Shown: one piece after another, positions 46,208 through 52,886 of the stretch
How positions within the stretch are numbered: position 1 is the stretch's first letter
Layout: every line of letters begins with the position of its first letter
DNA from: Rheinheimera sp.
GTDB lineage: Bacteria; Pseudomonadota; Gammaproteobacteria; Enterobacterales; Alteromonadaceae
Direction: 5' to 3'
Assembly (NCBI RefSeq): GCF_030824435.1
Contig: NZ_JAVBXS010000016.1
Span: 88,940-152,939, forward strand
Length of the DNA stretch: 64,000 bases
Notes under the pieces: model-generated
Database searches by the model: none
What the model saw: the letters and a program-made list of their open reading frames with translations, nothing else
Told to the model about the DNA's origin: nothing
Translations under genes and position numbers: made by a program

Positions 46208-46969
46208 TTAAGGCAATTTAAGCTGACGGCCACCATCCAGCGCCAGCACCCGGCCTGTGATATAACGGCTTTGCAGCAAATATTGAATGGTAGCCAGCAC
46301 CTCGCCAGCGCCAGGCTCAATACCAAGCAAGGATTTCGCCAAAGCTTTTTGTTTATAGGCTTCGTCATCACCCTGGTTAAACATTAATAACGCCGGTGCT
46401 ATGGCATTTACTTTAATTGTTGGCGCCAACAACCTGGCCTGTGAAAAAGTCAGGTTTTCCAGTGCGGCTTTAGATGCGGCATAAGCCTGATGTTTTTCAC
46501 TGCCAACAGCAGCAACAAAATCGCTGATATGAATGATATCGGCCATGGCATCTGCTGCAGAATTAGCAAGCTGCGCCTGCAACAAAGGCAATAAAGCCCG
46601 GTTTAGCAAATAAGGCGTTTTGGCATGAATGGCCATCATGGCGTCAAAAACCTCATTGTCTGCTTCGAGCTGTGCTGCAAGATTGCCATCAGTCAGCAAA
46701 GGTTGGTCTTTTTTCCAGTCAGAAGCGTTATGAATAATGGCTCTGAGTGTTGGTGTCACAGCCTGAATAGCTTGAACTAGTTGCTGCACACTTTTGATGT
46801 CTGTTAAATCGGCCTGCAGACAAATCACACCGGCGTCTTCCAGCATATCCACAGCTGCATGTCTGGTACGGTAACTGATGATCAGCTGATAACCCTGCTG
46901 CTGCAGCTTTTGTGCACAATAAAGACCAACACGTTGTGCTCCGCCTGTTAAAAAAATTACGTCTTTCAT
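46208..46969 (-). CDS. folM: Dihydromonapterin reductase FolM
   Basis: FolM is a short-chain dehydrogenase that reduces dihydromonapterin (and weakly dihydrofolate) to the tetrahydro form. The 253-residue protein has IFLTGGAQRVGLYCA (the TGxxRxG-type cofactor loop of pteridine reductases), YRTRHAAVDML, IIHNASDW, the YAASK catalytic pair and VNAIAPALLMFN. The ATG at 46969 has GGAG upstream. It lies with a TIGR03643-type gene and a CLCA_X gene on the same strand. Confidence 0.9.
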   Translation of the reverse strand: MKDVIFLTGGAQRVGLYCAQKLQQQGYQLIISYRTRHAAVDMLEDAGVICLQADLTDIKSVQQLVQAIQAVTPTLRAIIHNASDWKKDQPLLTDGNLAAQLEADNEVFDAMMAIHAKTPYLLNRALLPLLQAQLANSAADAMADIIHISDFVAAVGSEKHQAYAASKAALENLTFSQARLLAPTIKVNAIAPALLMFNQGDDEAYKQKALAKSLLGIEPGAGEVLATIQYLLQSRYITGRVLALDGGRQLKLP

Positions 46970-47030
46970 CAACAACTCCAGATGGCTTGGGCGCAAGGCC
47001 TATTGTGCCATAGCTTGTGGCAAAACGGCT

Positions 47031-47294
47031 TTAGCCTTTGTATTGGCTGGGGCAATAAGCGCGGCTGATTTGTGGATTGCGTAGCTGAAGATGTTTAGTG
47101 ACACGGCCACTAACCCGCGCCCGCCAACGCCTAAAGGCTGATGCGGTCAGATGGCGACGCATCAGTAACCTGAGCGCAGCTTCGTTCAGACCATACAAAT
47201 GTTCAATAGCTTCAAAGGGGGTGCGATCTTCCCAGGCCATTTCGATAATACGGGACAAATCCGCAGCAGAAAAATCGGACCAAGTCATACTCAT
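47031..47294 (-). CDS. TIGR03643/DUF2805 family protein
   Basis: An 87-residue basic protein: FSAADLSRIIEMAWEDRTPFEAIEHLYGLNEAALRLLMRRHL looks like a helix-turn-helix, followed by RRWRARVSGRVTKHLQLR. This fits the small TIGR03643/DUF2805 family of unknown function. It heads the folM-CLCA_X group on the minus strand, 61 bp before folM. DNA binding is possible but unproven. Confidence 0.8.
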   Translation of the reverse strand: MSMTWSDFSAADLSRIIEMAWEDRTPFEAIEHLYGLNEAALRLLMRRHLTASAFRRWRARVSGRVTKHLQLRNPQISRAYCPSQYKG

Positions 47295-47439
47295 TTTGAT
47301 GTTATTTCACGGGAAGTTACTGATTTTACGTTGCTTGAGCGGGACTGGATCAACCTTTGGACAAAGCTTTAACCAGAGTTGTTAAGCTTAGCCAGGCAAA
47401 AATAATAGCAAAAATGTCTGATTGATTTAGCAAGAAGTA

Positions 47440-47470
47440 AAACGAGCTGCCGCCTGCACAGCAGCTCATA
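47440..47470 (-). terminator. Terminator after the HiPIP gene
   Basis: GAGCTGC (47444-47450) and GCAGCTC (47461-47467) pair; on the minus strand GTTTTACTT follows, 19 bp past the HiPIP stop. Confidence 0.6.
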
Positions 47471-47485
47471 CTTAAGGCTGAATGT

Positions 47486-47776
47486 TTAAGCTGCTTTTAC
47501 CCAGGCCGCACACCAGCCATTGTTATTCACCAGTTTGCCAGGGAAGATATTACAAGGGCGCCACTCGGCTTTGGCATCCCCTTTAATTTGCATACAGTTA
47601 CTGCAGGTAGAACCTTCAACTGTGGATTTATGCACATATTTCATTGCAACTGCCAGCGGATCATCAAGCTTCACCTGCTCTTCAGCAAATACACGCAGGC
47701 TGGTGCCGCCCATAGTGACGCCAATCAGGGTGGCTGTGGACAATTTCAGAAAATTACGACGATCGAGTTGACTCAT
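47486..47776 (-). CDS. High-potential iron-sulfur protein
   Basis: HiPIPs are periplasmic one-electron carriers with a [4Fe-4S] cluster. The 96-residue precursor begins with a twin-arginine signal (DRRNFLKLSTATLIGVTMGGTSL) and carries four cysteines in the HiPIP pattern: CSNC, a third 14 residues on (WRPCNIF) and the fourth 14 further (NGWCAAW). The Tat signal means the cluster is inserted before export. CAGGAG precedes the ATG. It could feed a terminal oxidase or other reductase; no partner is adjacent. Confidence 0.93.
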   Translation of the reverse strand: MSQLDRRNFLKLSTATLIGVTMGGTSLRVFAEEQVKLDDPLAVAMKYVHKSTVEGSTCSNCMQIKGDAKAEWRPCNIFPGKLVNNNGWCAAWVKAA

Positions 47777-47832
47777 AGTGTTGCTCCTGTTGTTTTTTAG
47801 TCTTGCCAGCAGATCTACGTCTGCCGCTTGAG

Positions 47833-47850
47833 TATGGATGATTATCCATA
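47833..47850. promoter_or_regulatory. Inverted repeat upstream of the HiPIP gene
   Basis: TATGGAT and ATCCATA (7-bp arms, 4-nt gap) lie about 57 bp upstream of the HiPIP start, inside the expected promoter area. It could be an operator; no regulator is suggested. Confidence 0.3.
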
Positions 47851-47998
47851 GTTAGAAAGCGGAAGTTTTTGATCAAGCGCATAAAAACAACAGCTGCCCA
47901 GCCCAAAAGCAACAAAAATCAATCAAAGATTGCCCACCATAACTACAGCAAGTGGCTCCATATGCCCACAGCAGTCTTTGATGGTTGCTCCTTCTGCG

Positions 47999-48163
47999 TT
48001 AATACCGTTTTTTGCCTGGGATCAACAACACCAGACTCAACAATAACAGCAGCGGCACCAGCACCAGTTGATTAAATACATCTGCTTCCATACGCAGATT
48101 TAGCCACAACACAGCGCCCCACTGCATCAATAACGCTAATCCATGCCAGTAAGTCTGTTTCAT
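47999..48163 (-). CDS. Small two-helix membrane protein
   Basis: A 54-residue frame starting MKQTYWHGLALLMQWGAV and ending LLLIPGKKRY-like after a strongly hydrophobic stretch (QLVLVPLLLLLSLVLLIPG). It contains two predicted membrane segments joined by a short acidic loop. AAGGAG lies 4-5 nt before the ATG, a near-ideal ribosome site, and the frame is complete. It lies between the HiPIP gene and a divergent AraC-type regulator. It matches no family known to me. Confidence 0.65.
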   Translation of the reverse strand: MKQTYWHGLALLMQWGAVLWLNLRMEADVFNQLVLVPLLLLLSLVLLIPGKKRY

Positions 48164-48198
48164 AAAAGCTCCTTGTGAATGCTTGGGTGGACTTTCAC

Positions 48199-48227
48199 TT
48201 TACAAGCTGAGGTGAAACGCCTAAAGT
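48199..48227 (+). promoter_or_regulatory. Promoter with inverted repeat upstream of the GlxA-type regulator
   Basis: TTTACA (48199-48204), 17 bp and TAAAGT (48222-48227). CACTTTA and TAAAGTG overlap the two boxes as inverted repeats, which could allow autoregulation. Confidence 0.45.
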
Positions 48228-48263
48228 GGCATTAATGACATTAAAAAGGCGAATAAAGACAAA

Positions 48264-49253
48264 ATGAATCAGGTGGTGATTGTGATTTACCCAGGAGTTT
48301 GTCTGGGACAAGTCTGCGGCATGCAGGATTATTTTCGTTTTTGTAACGAGCTGGCACGACACCAGAATCCGGAACAAGGGCCTTTGTATCAGGTGCAGCT
48401 GATGCATATCAGCGGTGAGTTACAGTATCAGGATGGGATCATCAGCCTGAACTGCCTGCCGTTGTCCTTACAGAACGCCAGTTTAGTGTTGATACCGGGC
48501 AGTTATGCCCATAGCAGTTCAGCTTTAATTGCCATAGCGCAAAAGTTTCAGCAACAACAGGCGCTGTTCAGTGCAGTTCATCAAAAAGGTGTGCCTATTG
48601 CCGCCAGTTGCAACGGCAGTTTTGCCCTGGCAGCTACAGGGCTGCTGAATGACAAAAGCGCCACCACCTGCTGGTTTCTGGCCGATTTTTTCCGTGAACT
48701 TTACCCACAGGTTGCTTTAACAGTTGATGAAAAAATTCAGCAGGCCGACGGTTTGTATACGGCCGGAGCGACCAGCGCTTATATTGAACTTTGCCTTTAC
48801 CTGACCCAGTTACAACAAGGGGCCCGTTTTAGCCAGCAAATGGCCAAAATTATGCTGACCGATCCCCATTGTGCTTCCCAGGCGCCTTATTTAACCTTGC
48901 AACAATTATTGCCACATCAGGACGATAAAATTGCCCAGGTACAACAATACCTGCGTAGCCATCTGGCACAAAATATTGAACTGGCGGCGCTGGCCGACCA
49001 TTTTGCCATGACCCCCAGAACCTTATTAAGACGGTTTAAACAAAGTACAGGCGATACGCCTATGGCATATTTACAAAAGTTGCGGATTGAAAAAGCCAAA
49101 CACTTGCTGGAGAGCAGTTTATTGCCGGTGGAGCAATTGTTGCCTGTGGTGGGTTATGAAGATTTGTCGTCTTTTCGCAAGTTGTTTCAGCAATACACCA
49201 GCCTGACCCCTAAAGCTTACCGCGACAGGTTTTATCTGGCCGAAAAACACTAA
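48264..49253 (+). CDS. GlxA-like AraC family regulator with DJ-1/PfpI domain
   Basis: A 329-residue regulator. Residues 1-190 form a DJ-1/PfpI-like class I amidotransferase-fold domain (VVIVIYPGVCLGQVCGMQDY, SLVLIPGSYA, the nucleophile-elbow-like AASCNGSFALAATGLL, TAGATSAYIELCLYL), and residues 225-325 two AraC helix-turn-helix units (LAALADHFAMTPRTLLRRFKQ, VVGYEDLSSFRKLFQQYTSLTPKAYR). Members of this class control catabolic or stress genes; the effector is unknown. It is divergent from the 54-residue membrane protein, a possible target. Confidence 0.9.
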   Translation: MNQVVIVIYPGVCLGQVCGMQDYFRFCNELARHQNPEQGPLYQVQLMHISGELQYQDGIISLNCLPLSLQNASLVLIPGSYAHSSSALIAIAQKFQQQQALFSAVHQKGVPIAASCNGSFALAATGLLNDKSATTCWFLADFFRELYPQVALTVDEKIQQADGLYTAGATSAYIELCLYLTQLQQGARFSQQMAKIMLTDPHCASQAPYLTLQQLLPHQDDKIAQVQQYLRSHLAQNIELAALADHFAMTPRTLLRRFKQSTGDTPMAYLQKLRIEKAKHLLESSLLPVEQLLPVVGYEDLSSFRKLFQQYTSLTPKAYRDRFYLAEKH

Positions 49254-49261
49254 GCGCAATG

Positions 49262-50911
49262 TTAAATTTCACTGATATAAAAACCGTTGCGACCATTGGC
49301 TTTAGCCTGATACAAGGCATTGTCGGCCCGGCGTAACATAGTGTCATAATCGGCGGTACTGGCAGCGTTAATACAACAGATGCCAATACTGATGCTGACA
49401 TAGTCACCCGCCAGATTATATTGATGCGGCAAGGCTGCCTGACGGAACAACTGCAACAGCTGAGCTGCAATGGCGGCGGCACCTGTGGCATTGGTGTCCG
49501 GTAAAATAGCCACAAACTCTTCACCACCATAACGGGCCACCAAATCACTGCCGCGGTTAATACCCTGCTGCAATAACTGCGCAATACGCAACAAAGTGTC
49601 ATCACCGGCCTGATGGCCGTAGTGGTCGTTGTAAGCTTTAAAACAGTCGACATCAATCATCAGCAGGGTTAAAGGCCATTGCTGGCGTTGTGACTGCACC
49701 AAAGCCTGAGTAAATTGCAGTTCAAAAGCACGTCTGTTAGCAAGGCCGGTTAAACTGTCGGTGTAAGACAGCTGCTGCAGTTCCTGCTGCTGTGTGGCCA
49801 CTGTACTGGCAAAATAAGCAAAAGAACGGGCAATAGCAGCAATTTCATCGTGGCCTTCAATCTGAAAAGCCGTTGGTTTGCCTTGCACCTGTAACAATAC
49901 ATTGTGATTCAGCTGTTCCAGCCGCCGCACCACCCTGCGGTGGATCAGCGCTATAGCCACCAGCAAAAACAAAATGACCAATAAAGCACCGGATAAAATC
50001 TGCCTGTTGTCCTGTTGCAGTTGCTGCTGAATTTGCGCCGCATCGGCAAGCACAGTGCCGCTGATATCATAAGCACTGTTTTCGGCAAGGCGTGCATAAT
50101 CCAGCACCAGATTGCGGACAAAATTGCCCCTGCCGGTGGCCCGGCCACCAATACTGAGCTGCTGCTCACGTAGCGGAAACAAGCCATCAGTTTCCAGCAA
50201 CAAAGAACGCAGTTTTAAATCAGATTTTTCCGCCAGCAAAGCGTAATTTTCCGGCAAAGCGACCCTGGCCTGACGCTGGCGCAACATTTGTTGTTCTATC
50301 TGCTGTTGCAACTGGCGCAGCTGCATAATACGGTTAGAACCACCGGCCTTGCCTGACAAAGCAACTACACCGGCAAACTCCAGCAACCACAGGCTATGGC
50401 GTTGTTCATCCGCCAGAGTCAGCTTGCTGGTATGCAACTGCACCTGTTCATACAACTGATAAATTTGTTGCTGGCGGCTTTGCACCTTAGTCTGCAGCTC
50501 CAGCCGCTGTGACATCAGCTGGTTCAGGTTGTCGATTTCTTCAGTCAACGCCACCAATTGTGCGTTTTGATATAAACCTGTTTGCCATGTTTTGGTCAGG
50601 TTCTGCAGCCCCTGTAAATTCAGCTGAATATCCTGATACAAATTATGCCGCACCGCCTGACTGGGCGCCCGGCTTAAGCCTTCGGTTAAAAAAAGTAACT
50701 GATTGATTTGACTGTAAACCCTGCTCGATTGCACCACAGCCGGAATGGCAGAACCCGTGATATTCTGCAACAAATGCTGAAAACTACCCAGACGGTTTTG
50801 CACCAGCGCCGCCATAGCAATAAACAATAACAACACCAGCAAAGAGGTTAAGGTCAACATCATAGTGATGGAATAACGACGCCGTACCGGCACTGCTGTC
50901 ATATTGTTCAT
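49262..50911 (-). CDS. Membrane diguanylate cyclase with periplasmic sensor
   Basis: A 549-residue c-di-GMP synthase. Two membrane helices (MLTLTSLLVLLLFIAMAAL at about 18-36 and ILSGALLVILFLLVAIALI at about 305-325) enclose a 270-residue helical periplasmic region, followed by a HAMP-like linker and a GGDEF domain with LTGLANRRAFELQF, DVDCFKAYNDHYGHQAGDD and RYGGEEF; RGSD five residues before is an intact RxxD inhibitory site. Its ATG overlaps the stop of the UshA-like gene (ATGA), so the two are coupled and may form a sensor pair. Confidence 0.92.
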   Translation of the reverse strand: MNNMTAVPVRRRYSITMMLTLTSLLVLLLFIAMAALVQNRLGSFQHLLQNITGSAIPAVVQSSRVYSQINQLLFLTEGLSRAPSQAVRHNLYQDIQLNLQGLQNLTKTWQTGLYQNAQLVALTEEIDNLNQLMSQRLELQTKVQSRQQQIYQLYEQVQLHTSKLTLADEQRHSLWLLEFAGVVALSGKAGGSNRIMQLRQLQQQIEQQMLRQRQARVALPENYALLAEKSDLKLRSLLLETDGLFPLREQQLSIGGRATGRGNFVRNLVLDYARLAENSAYDISGTVLADAAQIQQQLQQDNRQILSGALLVILFLLVAIALIHRRVVRRLEQLNHNVLLQVQGKPTAFQIEGHDEIAAIARSFAYFASTVATQQQELQQLSYTDSLTGLANRRAFELQFTQALVQSQRQQWPLTLLMIDVDCFKAYNDHYGHQAGDDTLLRIAQLLQQGINRGSDLVARYGGEEFVAILPDTNATGAAAIAAQLLQLFRQAALPHQYNLAGDYVSISIGICCINAASTADYDTMLRRADNALYQAKANGRNGFYISEI

Positions 50912-52467
50912 GGCGTGTTGCGCCCCAGATCCTGTAGCCGGCCTTCTACCTCAGGCGCTATTTGGTGTTGTTGCTTGATATAATCCACCACCACTTCAGC
51001 CACCAGTTTATTCATCTGATTGGGATAATTAAGCTGGGGTAACTCAGTCAACATTTTATAACCATCTCCGCCGCTGGCCAGATAATCAAAAGTAGCCAGC
51101 CGGTAGTTTTTGCGCAGATCCAAAGTTTTGCCCTGCACTGTGACGTCAAGCACTCTTTTGCCGACAACATTACTACTGTTAAAACGCACCTGCATACCGG
51201 ACACCTGGGCAAAACGGCCACGTAACAATTCAAATTCACTCAACGCATTTTCCAGCGCCGACCACAATTGCTGACCGGTAATTTGCAATAACACCACCTG
51301 ATTACGATAAGGCAACTCCATCGAAATATCCCTGCGGGTTAAAGTGGTGCCGGCCGCATATTGTTTTTCGCCTCTGATATTGCCTGAGTTTAATAAAGCG
51401 ATATCAGCTCCCGCATGTTGCCGGACAGCATCAGCCATCAGATTGGCAAAGGCATTTTCTTCACTGCGCACTGAACGCCGGCTGCTGTCCAAAGCAACAG
51501 TAGTGACCCCGATTTTTTCACCGAGCAACTGCTCCAGTCTGGCACTGTGATTTTTCACTACATTCAGCACCCTGGGCTCGGGCGCAAAGTTTTTCAGTAA
51601 CACAATCTGTGGTTTTACCTGCAAAGTGGCGGGCGCTGACTTCTGCCAGCTTAAATCCAGCACCGCCACTTGTGACGATGCCATCAGATTAATATGACGT
51701 GTTGATGCGGGCGCCTTAGCGTCTGAGGTCAGCCGGAACAATTCGTTTTTACGCAAAGCCAAATCTATCACCTGTTGTGTCAACAGCTGGTCGATAAAAT
51801 CAAAACTGGCGCTGTACAACAATACCACCAGCTCGGCACCGGCCTGACGTAATAACATCGCCTGCTCACGCACCGCAGTTTTTGCATCAAAAATCATTAC
51901 TCTTTTCAGCGGATATTGTTCATGTGCAGCCGGCGACAACACCGCTATGACCCCAAGTTTAATATCTCCTTGTTGTACCAGCACACTGCTTTCCAGCCCG
52001 TCTAAATTCGCACCTGTAATGGGGTCAAATAAATTACTGGCGACCAAAGGAAAAGAGGCTTCATAACTGCGCTGCGACAATTCATCTTCAAAAAAACTGA
52101 ACTCCCTTTTGGCCACGCCCATGGCGTCGGGTTCAAGCAAATTCAGCAAGTCAATAATATGGGCGCCACGGTCAAAAGAGGACAAAGTGCTGGGGCCTAA
52201 ACTGTCGCCACCAAACAGAAAAAACAGCGGCTCCGGCGCACGCCGGTATTGTTTGAGCAAAGTGGCAAGTTCGGCATAATCACCATGTTCAGTTTCGGCA
52301 ATACGGGGAATTTCGGAGGTAAACACCAGACGTGCCTGACGTTGGCTATTGTTATTTTCAGTGCCATGGCCGGCAAAAGCTGGCCACTGCATGACACAAC
52401 AACCAAACAAGATCAGCAGGCTGAGCCAGCTGAAAAAACCACTGAGATTAACTTGTGCAGATTTCAA
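50908..52467 (-). CDS. UshA-like 5'-nucleotidase with degenerate metallophosphatase domain
   Basis: A periplasmic protein of about 519 residues. A membrane or signal segment (FFSWLSLLILFGCCVMQWPAFAG) precedes an N-terminal metallophosphatase-like domain and a C-terminal 5'-nucleotidase domain with LLNSGNIRGEKQY, ELPYRNQVVLLQITGQQLWSALE, FAQVSGMQVRFN and YLASGGDGY. The metal-binding motifs are gone: the DxH position reads FTSEIPRIAE, the GNHE position reads GVAKREFSFFEDE, and the later His motifs read LLYSASFDF and DLALRKNELF. Phosphatase activity is therefore doubtful. TTG at 52467 with AGGGG upstream is preferred over GTG at 52485. It is coupled to the cyclase downstream. Confidence 0.85.
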   Translation of the reverse strand: MKSAQVNLSGFFSWLSLLILFGCCVMQWPAFAGHGTENNNSQRQARLVFTSEIPRIAETEHGDYAELATLLKQYRRAPEPLFFLFGGDSLGPSTLSSFDRGAHIIDLLNLLEPDAMGVAKREFSFFEDELSQRSYEASFPLVASNLFDPITGANLDGLESSVLVQQGDIKLGVIAVLSPAAHEQYPLKRVMIFDAKTAVREQAMLLRQAGAELVVLLYSASFDFIDQLLTQQVIDLALRKNELFRLTSDAKAPASTRHINLMASSQVAVLDLSWQKSAPATLQVKPQIVLLKNFAPEPRVLNVVKNHSARLEQLLGEKIGVTTVALDSSRRSVRSEENAFANLMADAVRQHAGADIALLNSGNIRGEKQYAAGTTLTRRDISMELPYRNQVVLLQITGQQLWSALENALSEFELLRGRFAQVSGMQVRFNSSNVVGKRVLDVTVQGKTLDLRKNYRLATFDYLASGGDGYKMLTELPQLNYPNQMNKLVAEVVVDYIKQQHQIAPEVEGRLQDLGRNTP

Positions 52468-52485
52468 CTTAGTTACCCCTGCCAC

Positions 52486-52717
52486 TTAGATTACAGCTGT
52501 TGCCAGAAAGAAGACTGTGCAGCGCGGTGGACACCCGATTAGTATGCAGAGGATCCGGCAGCAATGGCAAAAGGTTTCCTGCCCTTTACGACCAAAGTTG
52601 CAGTAAAACCACAACTTAACTTCAGTGTACGCCAAAAAAAACCAGCTGACAGGATAAACACTATCACCACAACAAAAGGTTTTTTGGTAACACGACCGCC
52701 AGATAAAACAATAAAGA
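52486..52717. other. Gap upstream of the GH3 promoter
   Basis: About 230 bp between the divergent UshA-like gene and the GH3 promoter. It should hold the promoter of the minus-strand unit, but none was convincing. A 66-codon plus frame over 52564-52764 has no ribosome site or recognisable protein and is not called. Confidence 0.5.
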
Positions 52718-52745
52718 TTGCCTCGCTGAAAATTTATGCTATAAA
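52718..52745 (+). promoter_or_regulatory. Promoter of the GH3 glucosidase gene
   Basis: TTGCCT (52718-52723), 16 bp and TATAAA (52740-52745) with an extended TGC before the -10. A LacI-type operator begins on the next base. Confidence 0.65.
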
Positions 52746-52759
52746 TGAAAGCGCTTTCA
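52746..52759. promoter_or_regulatory. LacI-family operator TGAAAGCGCTTTCA
   Basis: A perfect 14-bp palindrome with the central CG typical of LacI/GalR operators, placed directly after the -10 box so that it covers the transcription start. The likely ligand is the LacI-type protein encoded at 57431. A related site lies at 61264. Confidence 0.75.
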
Positions 52760-52886
52760 GATGATTAAAAAGAACAAAAACAACCTGCGCAACAATCGCT
52801 AAAACGCCAAGAGTGCTTTGAGAATAGTCGCAGACAACAACAAAAAACATTAGAAAATAAACCTGCTAAAACAAGGATTTGACCTG

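Noticed and set aside
50908..52467. UshA-like gene as a pseudogene
   Set aside because: The frame is intact over full length, the C-terminal domain is well conserved and it is translationally coupled to its neighbour; motif loss alone suggests repurposing.
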